Shown: positions 42,432 through 53,459, counted from the first letter of the stretch. The stretch is 64,000 nt of DNA from Pseudomonas tensinigenes (GCF_014268445.2 NZ_CP077089.1:5005501-5069500); one strand, 5' to 3'. The notes: generated by a model from the sequence alone, not told the origin. Numbers and translations: made by a program.

Positions 42432-43148
42432 TTAACCGGCTTTTTTTTCGGCCATGACTTTTGGGTAGAAACGTTTGATCGCCAGGTCGGCGTTATCGAT
42501 CAGGGTCATGCACGCCCACACGCCGCGCGCAGAATCCCGGGCGGCGATGGCGTCGGCCATGTCCTTGTGAATCGGCAAAGTGCGGCGCAGTTCATCCGGG
42601 TCGGCCGCAGAAACTTCAAATGACACCGCGAGCAACGCACCGAGCGCCGGGACCATTTGTTCGATGAATTGATTGTGGCTGGCGGCGAGGATGCATTCGT
42701 GGAAGACCTGATCGGCGCGGTTGTAATCGGTGCCGCTGTCGACCGCACGCTCAAGGGCGTTGTAGGCCAGTTGCACCGCTTCAATCTGTTCCAGGGTCGC
42801 GCGCTCACAGGCCCAGCGCACCGCCATCGGTTCGATGGTGCGGCGCAGGTCGAGCAAGTCATCGACGAAATTTTCCGGCAGCCCGTTGCGCGACAGCCAA
42901 CCGACCACTTGCGGATCGAACAGGTTCCAGCGCCGTACCGGCAGCACGCGGGTGCCGACCTTCGGCCCGACTTCGAGCATGCCTTTGGCGACGAGGGTTT
43001 TGATTGCCTCGCGGATGACCGTGCGGCTGACGCCGAGCTGTTCGCCCAGATCGGCCTCGACCTTGATGGTCTGCCCCGGTTTGACCTGGCCAGCGGCGAT
43101 CCAGCTGCCCAGCCAGTCGACCGTGGATGCGTGAAAGCTGCTGGACAT
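42432..43148 (-). CDS. GntR/FadR-family regulator of the sugar operon
   Basis: 238 residues. A winged helix (IKVEADLGEQLGVSRTVIREAIKTLVAKGMLE) is joined to an FCD effector domain with metal-type His/Asp positions (LRRTIEPMAVRWA, FHECILAASHNQFIEQMV, HKDMADAIAARDS). The FadR group to which it belongs often controls sugar-acid and aldose catabolism, for example GguR-like proteins. ATG 43148 follows GAGGTG. A matching palindrome lies 38 bases upstream and a near copy upstream of araF. Confidence 0.9.
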   Translation of the reverse strand: MSSSFHASTVDWLGSWIAAGQVKPGQTIKVEADLGEQLGVSRTVIREAIKTLVAKGMLEVGPKVGTRVLPVRRWNLFDPQVVGWLSRNGLPENFVDDLLDLRRTIEPMAVRWACERATLEQIEAVQLAYNALERAVDSGTDYNRADQVFHECILAASHNQFIEQMVPALGALLAVSFEVSAADPDELRRTLPIHKDMADAIAARDSARGVWACMTLIDNADLAIKRFYPKVMAEKKAG

Positions 43149-43185
43149 GAACACCTCAAAGCGGATCGCGATGGGTGATCAAGCT

Positions 43186-43200
43186 AATCATCATATGATT
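43186..43200. promoter_or_regulatory. GntR/FadR-type operator before the GntR gene
   Basis: AATCATCATATGATT, a 6-3-6 palindrome, 38 bases upstream of the GntR start codon, consistent with autoregulation. Confidence 0.7.
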
Positions 43201-43213
43201 AAGTGTCAACGAC

Positions 43214-43287
43214 AAAAAAAGATCGCAGCCTTCGGCAGCTCCTACAGGTGTACACCATGTAGGAGCTGCCGAAGGCTGCGATCTTTT
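43214..43287. repeat. REP pair of the AAGATCGCAGCC type
   Basis: AAAAGATCGCAGCCTTCGGCAGCTCCTACA and its inverse flank a short loop. The right arm includes the stop codon of the DUF1285 gene. It belongs to a second REP class in this window (also at 2936, 46757 and 57707). Confidence 0.9.
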
Positions 43288-43846
43288 AAGGTTCGAGGCC
43301 GATGCGGAAGAACTCGCCGCCGCTCCATACACCGAGCCAACGCTGCCCGTCGATTTCACGGCTCACCGCCAGTTCAACCAGTTGATAGAACACATTGCGA
43401 TGAATCAGCGCTTCAAGGTTGGTGCGCACATGCACGTAAGGCGCGGGCTCTTGCGTCGTCGGATCAATCTCGACGCGGATCGGATGCTCCGGCCCGGCCT
43501 CGGCGGTTTCCTCGACGTTGGTGGTGAAGCGCAACAGCTGCGCCTCCCCCTCGCCTTCAACCTCGACGGCAATCGCCACGAACGGCGCATCGTCGACCTT
43601 GATCCCGACCTTCTCGACCGGAGTGATCAGGAAATAATCATCGCCATCGCGGCGCATGATCGTGGAGAACAATTTGACCATCGGCTTGCGCCCGATCGGC
43701 GTGCCCAGGTAATACCAGGTGCCGTCACGGGCGATGCGCATGTCGATGTCGCCGCAGAAGTCCGGGTTCCACAAGTGCACCGGCGGCAAGCCTTTGGTTT
43801 TCGGGATCTGTCCCAACAGGTCATTGGCTTTTTGCGGGCCACTCAT
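43286..43846 (-). CDS. DUF1285 protein
   Basis: 186 residues matching the DUF1285 family: [62 protein letters not shown]. The family is cytoplasmic with no established function. The AAGGAG ribosome binding site sits ten bases before ATG 43846. It follows the DUF4823 lipoprotein gene by 15 bases, likely in one operon, an arrangement also common in other Pseudomonas. Confidence 0.88.
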   Translation of the reverse strand: MSGPQKANDLLGQIPKTKGLPPVHLWNPDFCGDIDMRIARDGTWYYLGTPIGRKPMVKLFSTIMRRDGDDYFLITPVEKVGIKVDDAPFVAIAVEVEGEGEAQLLRFTTNVEETAEAGPEHPIRVEIDPTTQEPAPYVHVRTNLEALIHRNVFYQLVELAVSREIDGQRWLGVWSGGEFFRIGLEP

Positions 43847-43861
43847 GGCGTTCTCCTTGAA

Positions 43862-44467
43862 TTATTGGTCGCCGACTCCCAACAGGCTGCGCGCGTACTG
43901 GGCCAGCGGCGGGCCGATCAGGTCTTCGGGCTTGCTGTCGTGGAACGTCAGTAAACCGCCACGACTCTTGATCCGTGCAGTATCAATCAAATACTGGGTG
44001 CTGGTCTCGATCAACATGATCTGAATCACGCCACCGTCGATGCCGAGGCGATCAACCGCTTCTTCATCGAGCCATTCGTCGGAGTTGCCAATGCGGTCAT
44101 CAGCCTTGGCGAAACGGGTGTACAGCAGATAGTGCGCACCGGCATCGCGAGCTTCGCCCATCGCCTGATCGAGGCCTTCCGGCGCGCGGGCACGGCGGAC
44201 CATCGGGAAGTATTCGACGAAGCCCTTGAAGGCCTCTTCAGCCACTACGTTCGGGCGCGGGTAGGAACCACCCGGCGGCGCAAAGGCGCCTTGGGCGATG
44301 TAGATAAATGAGTCCGGCTGAATGCGGAAGTTGTTCACGCGGCGGCTGTCGCTGTGATCGAGCAGGCCCGCGTCGCTCATCTGATAGCGAGTGCCTTCGG
44401 CCATATCGCTGACAGTCATACAGCCGCCAAGCGCCAAAACGGCCAGCAGCAAAACCAGGCTACGCAT
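43862..44467 (-). CDS. DUF4823 lipoprotein
   Basis: 201 residues. The lipobox is LGGC (Cys16). The mature part matches DUF4823 (RIQPDSFIYIAQGAFAPPGGSYPRPN, EAFKGFVEYFPMVRRA, GAHYLLYTRFAKADDRIGNSDEW). It is probably an outer-membrane lipoprotein of unknown role. A GGAGGAA ribosome binding site precedes ATG 44467. It is first in an operon with the DUF1285 gene. Confidence 0.85.
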   Translation of the reverse strand: MRSLVLLLAVLALGGCMTVSDMAEGTRYQMSDAGLLDHSDSRRVNNFRIQPDSFIYIAQGAFAPPGGSYPRPNVVAEEAFKGFVEYFPMVRRARAPEGLDQAMGEARDAGAHYLLYTRFAKADDRIGNSDEWLDEEAVDRLGIDGGVIQIMLIETSTQYLIDTARIKSRGGLLTFHDSKPEDLIGPPLAQYARSLLGVGDQ

Positions 44468-44561
44468 CCTATTCCTCCAGAGGCCGGTGACGGAAAACCG
44501 GCGAATGGCCGTTGGATGCAGCTTTTGCGCCAGCTCAAGAAATTTGTTGATGGTTAAATCG

Positions 44562-44632
44562 TATTCGCGAGCAGGCTCGCTCCCACAGGGGGAATACATT
44601 CCAAGGTGGGAGCGAGCCTGCTCGCGAAAGCG
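44562..44632. repeat. REP pair (REPIN-like)
   Basis: TTCGCGAGCAGGCTCGCTCCCAC and GTGGGAGCGAGCCTGCTCGCGAA, just after the moaA stop codon on the minus strand. Confidence 0.9.
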
Positions 44633-44637
44633 GTTGA

Positions 44638-45606
44638 TCAGCCGCCGATAATTTTCATCACTGTCGCGCCACCGGAGAACGCCACTTCCTGCTTGTCGCC
44701 CAACGCTTTGACCAGCAAACGCTGGAGCGCCGGCAGTGCCTGATGGCGCGGCTTGTCGAGCAGATCGCCGACATAGTGACGGTTGCTCGACGACAGGCAG
44801 CCATGCAGCCAACCGGTCGACGACAAGCGCAACCGCGAGCACGTCCGGCAGAACGGCACGCTTTCGTTGGCGATCACACCAAAGTTGCCCAGACCGGGAA
44901 TTGCGTAACGCACGGCGGTGGCGTCTACGGGCGCATCGGTTTGCGCGTATTCATAACGCTCGCCAATCAGCGCCAGCAGCTGTTGCAGGCTGACGAACTG
45001 TTGCAGGAACGCATTGTTGTCCTTGGCCAAGTGGCCCATGCGCATCAGCTCGATGAAGCGCAGTTCGTATCCGCGTTCCAGGCAGTAGTCGAGCAGCGGC
45101 ATCACTTGATCAAGATTCTGCCCACGCAACGGCACCATGTTGACCTTGATCTTCATCCCCGCCGCTTTCGCCTGATCCATGCCATCGAGCACGGTGGCCA
45201 GATCGCCGCCACGGGCGATGCTGCGAAAAGCGCTGGCGTCGAGAGTATCAAGGGATACGTTGATCCGGCGCAGACCGGCTTCCACCAGCAGTGGCAGTTT
45301 TTTCGCGAGGAGTTGACCGTTGGTGGTCAGACTGATGTCGTCCAGGCCCATCTTGCCGACGGCGGTCATGAACGATTCGAGTTTGGGGCTGACCAGCGGC
45401 TCACCGCCAGTAATGCGCAAGCGCTCGATACCGGCGGCTTCGATCAAATACGCCACGCCGCGGGCCATGGCTTCGGCCGACAGTTCATCCTGCGCAGCCA
45501 CCAACCGCTTGCCGTTGGGCACGCAGTAGGTACACGCGTAATTGCAGGCTGAAGTCAGACTGATCCGCAAATTGCGAAAACGCCTGCCTTGACGGTCAAC
45601 GATCAT
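44638..45606 (-). CDS. moaA: GTP 3',8-cyclase MoaA
   Basis: 322 residues. The radical-SAM cluster motif is SACNYACTYCVP (CxxxCxxC), and the C-terminal cluster is formed by FCRTCSRLRLSSTGWLHGC. The ITGGEPLVSP and SLTTNGQLL segments are standard. It makes the first intermediate of molybdenum cofactor from GTP. Other moa genes are absent here, as is usual for the isolated moaA copies of Pseudomonas. ATG 45606 (MIVDRQGRRFRNLRIS) is the family start. Confidence 0.93.
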   Translation of the reverse strand: MIVDRQGRRFRNLRISLTSACNYACTYCVPNGKRLVAAQDELSAEAMARGVAYLIEAAGIERLRITGGEPLVSPKLESFMTAVGKMGLDDISLTTNGQLLAKKLPLLVEAGLRRINVSLDTLDASAFRSIARGGDLATVLDGMDQAKAAGMKIKVNMVPLRGQNLDQVMPLLDYCLERGYELRFIELMRMGHLAKDNNAFLQQFVSLQQLLALIGERYEYAQTDAPVDATAVRYAIPGLGNFGVIANESVPFCRTCSRLRLSSTGWLHGCLSSSNRHYVGDLLDKPRHQALPALQRLLVKALGDKQEVAFSGGATVMKIIGG

Positions 45607-45743
45607 GATCACTCCGGCGAAAGAATTTCGAGCCGCTAAAACTTGACTCACAAATCAAGTTTTAGCAAGCCCTATGCCTGAGTATATTCCTGCGGTACTG
45701 CGACATGTAGCGAAATCATGGCGCAATAAGGCAGCTGAATGGC

Positions 45744-46382
45744 TCAGCTGCTTGGCGTTTCCGGATCGCGCTTGCGCTTGTTGCCCATGCGCACGCCGAT
45801 GTCCATCAGGAACTGGAAGAAACCTTCCTGATCTTCCAGCACATTGCTCCAGAACGGCGAGTGATACAGCGCCACAGCGCCGTGCACCAGCGCCCAGGAC
45901 GCGCAGTAGTGGAAGTACGGCGGCACGTCTTCAAGCTTGCCTTCGCTGATGCGGCCCTTGATCAACAAGGTCAGGCGTTCGAAGTTCGAGGCACGGATCT
46001 TGTGCAGCTCCTCGACCATCTCCGGCACCTGATTGCCCTTGACCACCTTCTCTTCGAGGCGGTCGAACAGGCGATAACGCTGCGGGTCGCGCATGCGGAA
46101 TTCGAAGTAGGCGCGAGACAGCGCTTCCTTGTCCTTGTCGACATCGGCCGAATGCAGCAGCTCGTTCAAATCGCGCTCGTAATCGAGCATCAGGCGCAGA
46201 TAGATCTCGGCCTTGGATTTGAAGTGTTTGTAGATCGTGCCTTTGCCGATACCCACGGCATCAGCAATCATCTCGACGGTGACACTGTCTTCACCTTGGT
46301 CGAGGAACAGCTTGAGCGCGGTATCGAGAATTTCTTGCTCGCGGCGACGAAACTCACGGACCTTACGAGGTTCTTTGTGCAT
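45744..46382 (-). CDS. TetR-family transcriptional regulator
   Basis: 212 residues. A basic N-terminus (MHKEPRKVREFRRREQEIL) leads into a TetR helix-turn-helix (DSVTVEMIADAVGIGKGTIYKHFKSK), then a helical ligand domain. Its position before the RgsA sRNA and tatD corresponds to PA2957 of P. aeruginosa. Ligand and targets are not known from sequence. Confidence 0.9.
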   Translation of the reverse strand: MHKEPRKVREFRRREQEILDTALKLFLDQGEDSVTVEMIADAVGIGKGTIYKHFKSKAEIYLRLMLDYERDLNELLHSADVDKDKEALSRAYFEFRMRDPQRYRLFDRLEEKVVKGNQVPEMVEELHKIRASNFERLTLLIKGRISEGKLEDVPPYFHYCASWALVHGAVALYHSPFWSNVLEDQEGFFQFLMDIGVRMGNKRKRDPETPSS

Positions 46383-46583
46383 AAGAAAAGGTCTGAAGGG
46401 TCAAAATTCGAAGCCGCGTATTATGCCTAACTTGCGCAAAATTGCACGGATCATCCGACCATATCTGTGTTTCATGTTCGTTTTGAGAACGTTTTGGGCG
46501 CAATGAGAACTCAACTGAAGCAAACGTATTCCAAATTTGTTTAAAAACCCCGACCGGCTAACTGGACTGCACGCCAGACTGAT

Positions 46584-46590
46584 CAATACT
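46584..46590 (+). promoter_or_regulatory. Sigma-S-like -10 element of rgsA
   Basis: CAATACT is close to the sigma-S -10 consensus CTATACT; no strong -35 is seen, as usual for RpoS promoters. RgsA is reported to be RpoS-dependent in Pseudomonas. Confidence 0.55.
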
Positions 46591-46597
46591 TGAACTG

Positions 46598-46713
46598 TCG
46601 GGCGACATCTCCCCCAAGTGTCGCGCCGGTAAAGGTACCAAGGGACCGCGTGCCTTTGTTTTACTCCTAATGGTCTTAACCCGGATTCACCCCCCAGAAC
46701 CCGGGTTTTTTTT
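46598..46713 (+). ncRNA. rgsA: RgsA small RNA (P16)
   Basis: A noncoding stretch of about 116 bases between the TetR gene and tatD, the position of RgsA (PA2958.1) in P. aeruginosa. It ends in a strong intrinsic terminator (AACCCGG...CCCGGGTT followed by eight T at 46706-46713) and has a sigma-S-like -10 just before its inferred 5' end. The internal C-rich single strand (ATCTCCCCCAAG) and the terminator loop (CACCCCCC) could pair with purine-rich ribosome binding sites. The 5' end is estimated. RgsA is a stress-related sRNA in the Gac/RpoS network. Confidence 0.75.
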
Positions 46714-46756
46714 GCCTGCGATTTAACGCTTGGCCCAGCTACCTGCACATCACTAC

Positions 46757-46841
46757 TGTAGGAGCTGCCGCAGGCTGCGATCTTTTGCCTTTGCCTGTCA
46801 AAATCAAGATCAAAAGATCGCAGCCTTCGGCAGCTCCTACA
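46757..46841. repeat. REP pair of the AAGATCGCAGCC type
   Basis: TGTAGGAGCTGCCGCAGGCTGCGATCTTTTG and CAAAAGATCGCAGCCTTCGGCAGCTCCTACA as inverted arms, between rgsA and tatD. Confidence 0.9.
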
Positions 46842-47628
46842 CGGCAGATTTAACGGAGGCCAGCGGGAACAGCCGCTTGAAGTTCTCGGTGGTCTGTTCG
46901 GCAAAACGTTCGTAGTTCTCACCGCGCAGCATCGCCAGGAATTCCGCCACTTCGCGCACATACTGCGGCAGGTTGGGCTTGCCGCGATAAGGGATCGGTG
47001 CCAGATACGGTGAATCGGTTTCCACCAGCAGGCGATCCGCCGGGACTTTGCTCGCCACATCACGCAGAGCATCGGCATTACGAAAGGTGACGATGCCCGA
47101 CAGGGAAATGTAATAACCCATGTCCAGCGCCGCTTTGGCCATGTCCCAGTCTTCGGTGAAACAATGCAGCACACCGGCCTGCGGCAAGGCAGCGTCGCGC
47201 AGCAACTCAAGGGTATCGGCACGGGCGCCACGGGTGTGGATGATCACCGGTTTGCCAGTCTGCTGCGCCGCCTGCAGGTGCAAGCGGAACGATTCCTGCT
47301 GCAGTTCGGCAGCTTCAGGCTCGTAGTGATAGTCGAGACCGGTTTCACCGATCGCCACCACTTTCGGATGGTTGAGTTCGTGTAACAGCCAGTCCAGCGC
47401 AGGTGCCGCGCCGGGTTGCACATCGAGCGGATGCACGCCGACCGAACAGTCGACATCGTCATAACGTTCAGCCAGAGCTTTGACGTCGGCGGCGTTGTCA
47501 GCACTCACGCCGATGCATAGAAAGTGCCCTACTCCGCGCTCACGGGCCGCATCGAGTGCAGCATCCAGCGAGCCGTCGTGGGCGGCGAGGTCGAGGCGAT
47601 CAAGGTGACAATGGGAATCTACGAGCAT
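46837..47628 (-). CDS. tatD: TatD-family metal-dependent hydrolase
   Basis: 263 residues of the TatD DNase family: MLVDSHCHLDRLDL with the first His pair, GETGLDYHYEP (Glu), IHTRGA (His), HCFTEDWDMA (His) and ETDSPYLAPIPYRGKPN (Asp). Members are 3'-5' exonucleases or deoxyribonucleases. It is the last gene of the long fabD-to-tatD block, 15 bases after pilZ. Confidence 0.92.
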   Translation of the reverse strand: MLVDSHCHLDRLDLAAHDGSLDAALDAARERGVGHFLCIGVSADNAADVKALAERYDDVDCSVGVHPLDVQPGAAPALDWLLHELNHPKVVAIGETGLDYHYEPEAAELQQESFRLHLQAAQQTGKPVIIHTRGARADTLELLRDAALPQAGVLHCFTEDWDMAKAALDMGYYISLSGIVTFRNADALRDVASKVPADRLLVETDSPYLAPIPYRGKPNLPQYVREVAEFLAMLRGENYERFAEQTTENFKRLFPLASVKSAV

Positions 47629-47643
47629 AAAAAAGACGGCTAC

Positions 47644-48000
47644 TTACATCGTATGAGTGGGACGGTCGGATTTAAGCGCTCCGGCCAGATGGGTTTCGAT
47701 GCGACTGCGCGCCGTGTTGTCGCCCTCGTTGAACTGGACGCCGACACCGGCAGCGCGATTGCCTTGCGCCCCTTTCGGGGTGATCCAGGCAACCTTTCCA
47801 GCTACCGGGATCTTTTCGGCCTCGTCCATCAGGTTGAGCAGCATGAACACCTCATCGCCCAACCGGTAACTCTTGTTGGTCGGGATGAACAAGCCACCGT
47901 TCTTGATGAACGGCATGTAGGCGGCGTAGAGCACCGACTTGTCCTTGATGGTCAGGGACAAAATGCCGTTGCGCGGGCCAGGGCTGACGGATTCATTCAT
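47644..48000 (-). CDS. pilZ: PilZ-domain type IV pilus assembly protein
   Basis: 118 residues, exactly the length of PilZ of P. aeruginosa, beginning MNESVSPGPRNGILSLTIKDKSVLYAAYMPFIKNGGLFIPT. It is the founding type of the PilZ family, which lacks the c-di-GMP binding Arg motif, and is needed for type IV pili. The ribosome binding site GGAGGT stands four bases before ATG 48000, which excludes the start four codons upstream. It sits between holB and tatD. Confidence 0.93.
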   Translation of the reverse strand: MNESVSPGPRNGILSLTIKDKSVLYAAYMPFIKNGGLFIPTNKSYRLGDEVFMLLNLMDEAEKIPVAGKVAWITPKGAQGNRAAGVGVQFNEGDNTARSRIETHLAGALKSDRPTHTM

Positions 48001-48042
48001 GTTGACCTCCACTGCTGATGCTCAGAGTCTAGGTACACATTG

Positions 48043-49660
<1,618 letters not shown>

Positions 49661-49670
49661 TTAATCAAAG

Positions 49671-50852
49671 TCATTGCGTGTTTTGTGGGGCGGCGGCTTC
49701 CGGTGCCGGGTTCGGTGCCGGCTCCTGCGGTGCAACCTGCGGCAACGCTTGCGGCACAGTATCCGGTGATGCGCCTGGAATCGCTTGTTCCGCAGCCGGA
49801 GCCGCTTCAGGCGCTACCGCCGGCGCAGGGCTGGAACGGTAATCCGCACGGCGCTTGAGCTGGTACTCACGCACCGCATTGTTATGCGCATCGAGATCAT
49901 CAGAGAAGACATGGCTACCATCGCCACGCGCGACGAAGTACAGGCTGGTGCCTTCCACCGGGTTCAACGCCGCATGAATCGCTTCACGCCCGACCATCGC
50001 AATCGGTGTCGGTGGCAGCCCGGGAATCACATAGGTGTTGTACGGCGTCGGTTCTTTCAAATGCGCGCGAGTCAGTTTGCCGTTGTAACGATCACCCAAA
50101 CCGTAAATCACCGTCGGATCGGTCTGCAGTTGCATGCCCAAGGCCATGCGGCGCACGAAGACACCGGCAATCTGCCCGCGCTCTTGCGGCACACCGGTTT
50201 CCTTCTCGACCAGCGAAGCCATGATCAGCGCTTGATACGGTTCGGTATAAGGCACATCGGCAGCGCGACTCTGCCACTCTTTGGCCAATACTTCGTCGAG
50301 ACGATCAAAGGCCTTTTTCAGCAGTTCAGCATCGGACATGCCGCGCACGAAGCGGTAGGTATCGGGGAAAAACCGTCCTTCCGGAAACAGTCCTTTATGG
50401 CCAATTTTCGCCATCACGTCGCTGTCGCTCAAACCGTTCAAGGTCTGCTCGACCTTGTCATCCTTGGCCAACGCCGCACGCACCTGATGGAAATTCCAGC
50501 CCTCGACCAGCGTCAGGCTGTACTGCACCACTTCGCCACGCTTCCACGAATCGATCAGACCATTGACGGTCATGCCCGGTTGCATGCGGTATTCACCGCT
50601 GTGGATCGGTGTGCCGGCGAGATTGAAACGCCAGTAAACCCGCAACCAGAACGCGTCCTTGATGACACCATCGGTTTCGAGTGAAAGGAAAGTACGGGTC
50701 GGCGTTGAGCCTTTCGGCACATCCAGCAGCTCTTCCTGCGTGATGTTCAGGGGCTGTTCCAGCGCGGAATGAATCTTCCAGGCGCTGGCGCCCATCAGCA
50801 GCCCTGCCAGAACCAGTCCGGTTTCCAGCAGCAGCAAAAGTTTACGTCTCAC
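49671..50852 (-). CDS. mltG: Endolytic murein transglycosylase MltG
   Basis: 393 residues. An N-terminal membrane anchor (LLLLLETGLVLAGLLMGA) is followed by the YceG fold with the catalytic Glu in IMASLVEKETGVP and family segments FPEGRFFPDTYRF, QTDPTVIYGLGDRYNG, PYNTYVIPGLPPTPI. A Pro/Ala-rich C-terminal tail of about 60 residues extends past the family core. It cleaves nascent glycan strands and sets their length. It starts with GTG 50852, three bases after the pabC stop. Confidence 0.94.
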   Translation of the reverse strand: MRRKLLLLLETGLVLAGLLMGASAWKIHSALEQPLNITQEELLDVPKGSTPTRTFLSLETDGVIKDAFWLRVYWRFNLAGTPIHSGEYRMQPGMTVNGLIDSWKRGEVVQYSLTLVEGWNFHQVRAALAKDDKVEQTLNGLSDSDVMAKIGHKGLFPEGRFFPDTYRFVRGMSDAELLKKAFDRLDEVLAKEWQSRAADVPYTEPYQALIMASLVEKETGVPQERGQIAGVFVRRMALGMQLQTDPTVIYGLGDRYNGKLTRAHLKEPTPYNTYVIPGLPPTPIAMVGREAIHAALNPVEGTSLYFVARGDGSHVFSDDLDAHNNAVREYQLKRRADYRSSPAPAVAPEAAPAAEQAIPGASPDTVPQALPQVAPQEPAPNPAPEAAAPQNTQ

Positions 50853-50855
50853 AAA

Positions 50856-51671
50856 TCAGGCATCCAGTAGGGCGCGGGCAATGGTTTGCAGTTTACGGGT
50901 GAGCGGGCCAACCGGCCAGCTCAGAGCAGCACAGGCGCGTACCGGCCAGACGCCATACACGCTGTTGCAGACAAACACTTCATCGGCCCATTGCAGCTGT
51001 TCGAGGCTGATATCGGCGATTTGTGTGGGGATGGCCAATGACTCGGCCTGAAACAATATTTCGGCGCGCATCACACCGGCGACACCGCAACGCTTGAGGT
51101 CCGGCGTTATCAGCACACCGTCGCGCACAATGAAAAGGTTGCTGAACACCCCTTCAATGACGCGACCGGCCTGATCCAGCATCAAACCTTCGGCATGCTC
51201 GCTGTCCTGCCACTCGGCACGGGCGAGAACCTGCTCCAATCGATTGAGATGTTTGAGCCCCGCGAGAAGCGGCTGTTTCGACAGTCGCGTGTTGCATGGA
51301 AACAGGCGAACGCCTTGTTCAGCATGCACAGCAGGATAAGCCGCCGCAGGATTGCCTTGCAGAATACGTCGACCCGGTGCCGCCGGATCGGGAGCATAAC
51401 CGCGCAAACCGTCGCCACGGGTGAGGATGAGCTTGAGCACGCCCTCGCGCATCGCTGCCGCATAGCTCAGCAGCTCATCGCGGATCAGCTCGATATCGGC
51501 CGCGATGGCCAGACGCGCACAGCCATCGGCCAGACGCGCCAGGTGCCGATCCAGCAGGATCGGCTGGCCACTACGCACGGCGATCGTCTCGAACAGACCA
51601 TCACCGTAAGCCAGGCCGCGATCTTTCAGCGACAGACTGTCAGCCGGTTGACCGTCGACCCAGCAGTCCAT
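50856..51671 (-). CDS. pabC: Aminodeoxychorismate lyase
   Basis: 271 residues of the fold-type IV PLP enzymes: DRGLAYGDGLFETIAV, the PLP Lys in LAGLKHLNRLEQVLAR, and EVFVCNSVYGVWPV. It forms p-aminobenzoate for folate. Its ATG overlaps the last base of the fabF stop (TGATG), so the two are coupled. Confidence 0.94.
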   Translation of the reverse strand: MDCWVDGQPADSLSLKDRGLAYGDGLFETIAVRSGQPILLDRHLARLADGCARLAIAADIELIRDELLSYAAAMREGVLKLILTRGDGLRGYAPDPAAPGRRILQGNPAAAYPAVHAEQGVRLFPCNTRLSKQPLLAGLKHLNRLEQVLARAEWQDSEHAEGLMLDQAGRVIEGVFSNLFIVRDGVLITPDLKRCGVAGVMRAEILFQAESLAIPTQIADISLEQLQWADEVFVCNSVYGVWPVRACAALSWPVGPLTRKLQTIARALLDA

Positions 51672-52915
51672 CAGCCTGCAAACCGGCGGAATGCCAGGGT
51701 GCCGTTGGTGCCGCCAAAACCGAAGGAGTTGGACAGCACGACATCGATGTCCATGTTGCGCGCAGTGTGCGGCACGAAATCGAGATCGCAGCCTTCGTCC
51801 GGCTCATCGAGGTTGATGGTCGGCGGCGCTACCTGGCTGTTGATCGCCAGCACGCTGAAGATAGCTTCAACCGCGCCCGCCGCACCCAGCAGGTGACCGG
51901 TCATCGACTTGGTCGAGCTGACGGCGAGTTTGTAGGCGTGATCACCGAACACGGTCTTGATCGCATTGGCTTCGGCGAGGTCACCAGCCGGAGTCGAGGT
52001 ACCGTGGGCGTTGATGTACTGCACTTGATCGACATTGATTTTCGCATCGCGCAGCGCGTTGGTGATGCAGCGTGCAGCACCAGCACCGTCGGCAGGAGGC
52101 GAGGTCATGTGGAACGCATCACCGCTGGTGCCGAAGCCGATCAGCTCAGCGTAGATAGTCGCGCCGCGCGCCTTGGCGTGCTCCAGTTCTTCAAGAACCA
52201 GTGCACCGGCACCGTCGGACAGCACGAAACCATCACGGCCCTTGTCCCACGGACGGCTGGCGCGAGTCGGCTCATCGTTGCGCGTCGACAGCGCACGGGA
52301 CGCGCCGAAGCCGCCCATGCCCAGACCGCATGCAGCCATTTCGGCACCGCCGGCAATCATCACGTCGGCTTCGTCGTACATGATGTTGCGCGCCGCCATG
52401 CCAATGCAGTGCGTACCGGTGGTACATGCGGTGGCGATAGCGTAGTTAGGTCCCTGTGCACCCAGGTGGATGGACAGAAAACCGGAAATCATATTGATGA
52501 TCGAGCCTGGCACGAAGAATGGCGAGATTCGACGCGGGCCCGTCTCATGCAGGGTACGGCTGGTTTCTTCGATGTTGGTCAGACCGCCGATACCCGAACC
52601 CATGGCCACGCCAATGCGTTCACGGTTGGCGTCGGTGACTTCCAGACCGGCATTGCGCACGGCTTGAAAGCCTGCAGCGAGACCGTACTGAATGAACAGG
52701 TCGAGCTTGCGCGCTTCCTTGACCGACAGGTATTCCTCGACATTGAAGCCCTTTACCGAGCCGCCAAAGCGGGTGGAATAGGCAGAAAGGTCGGTGTGTT
52801 CGATCAGACCAATGCCACTGCGGCCAGCCAGAATGCCCTGCCAACTGCTCGGCACATCCGTGCCCAGTGGCGACAACATACCCATACCGGTGACTACGAC
52901 GCGTCTACGCGACAC
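51671..52915 (-). CDS. fabF: 3-oxoacyl-ACP synthase II
   Basis: 414 residues, the FabF length, from GTG 52915 ([18 protein letters not shown]), which has AAGGAG six to eight bases upstream. The catalytic Cys164 is in [12 protein letters not shown], with His in [11 protein letters not shown] and His in [12 protein letters not shown]. It elongates acyl chains, including palmitoleoyl to cis-vaccenoyl. It is separated from acpP by a terminator-like hairpin that would tune its expression. Confidence 0.96.
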   Translation of the reverse strand: MSRRRVVVTGMGMLSPLGTDVPSSWQGILAGRSGIGLIEHTDLSAYSTRFGGSVKGFNVEEYLSVKEARKLDLFIQYGLAAGFQAVRNAGLEVTDANRERIGVAMGSGIGGLTNIEETSRTLHETGPRRISPFFVPGSIINMISGFLSIHLGAQGPNYAIATACTTGTHCIGMAARNIMYDEADVMIAGGAEMAACGLGMGGFGASRALSTRNDEPTRASRPWDKGRDGFVLSDGAGALVLEELEHAKARGATIYAELIGFGTSGDAFHMTSPPADGAGAARCITNALRDAKINVDQVQYINAHGTSTPAGDLAEANAIKTVFGDHAYKLAVSSTKSMTGHLLGAAGAVEAIFSVLAINSQVAPPTINLDEPDEGCDLDFVPHTARNMDIDVVLSNSFGFGGTNGTLAFRRFAG

Positions 52916-52961
52916 AGCACTCTCCTTTTTCAAATGACGACGACTTTGCATCAGGCCTAAA

Positions 52962-52998
52962 GAAAAAACCGCACGCCATGATGGCAGTGCGGTTTTTC
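52962..52998 (-). terminator. Hairpin between acpP and fabF
   Basis: AAAAACCGCACTGCCATCATGGCGTGCGGTTTTTT on the minus strand, a perfect terminator-type stem with A and T flanks, 29 bases after the acpP stop. Likely lowers read-through into fabF so that acpP can be made in excess. Confidence 0.85.
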
Positions 52999-53026
52999 CA
53001 TGACAGCAAACAACGATTACAAACTA

Positions 53027-53263
53027 TTACGCCTGGTGGCTAGTAACGTAGTCGATTGCAGCTTGTACAGTAGTGATCTTCTCAGCTTCTTCGTCAGGGA
53101 TTTCGGTCTCGAATTCCTCTTCCAGAGCCATCACCAGCTCAACGGTGTCAAGGGAGTCGGCACCCAGGTCTTCTACGAAGGAAGCGGTGTTGACCACTTC
53201 TTCTTCTTTAACACCCAGTTGCTCGGCAACGATTTTCTTGACGCGCTCTTCGATGGTGCTCAT
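53027..53263 (-). CDS. acpP: Acyl carrier protein
   Basis: 78 residues, highly acidic, with the phosphopantetheine Ser37 in [13 protein letters not shown]. It carries growing acyl chains. It lies between fabG and fabF with about 196 bases upstream, which probably contain its own strong promoter. Confidence 0.97.
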   Translation of the reverse strand: MSTIEERVKKIVAEQLGVKEEEVVNTASFVEDLGADSLDTVELVMALEEEFETEIPDEEAEKITTVQAAIDYVTSHQA

Positions 53264-53459
53264 ACCTTGTTTTCACTCCTAATGGACAAATTCAGGCAGC
53301 TGGCCAGTGGGTAAGTGTATAGAAAGACTTTTCAGTTTTTCAACTGAAAGCTTCACTCCTCAAACCCTGCGACCCTCTGCCTATAAATAGATTGCAGCTT
53401 TATAACGGATTTTAGACAGCTCGTATGACATTTTTTTGAAGCAATCCGTCACATTTTAC

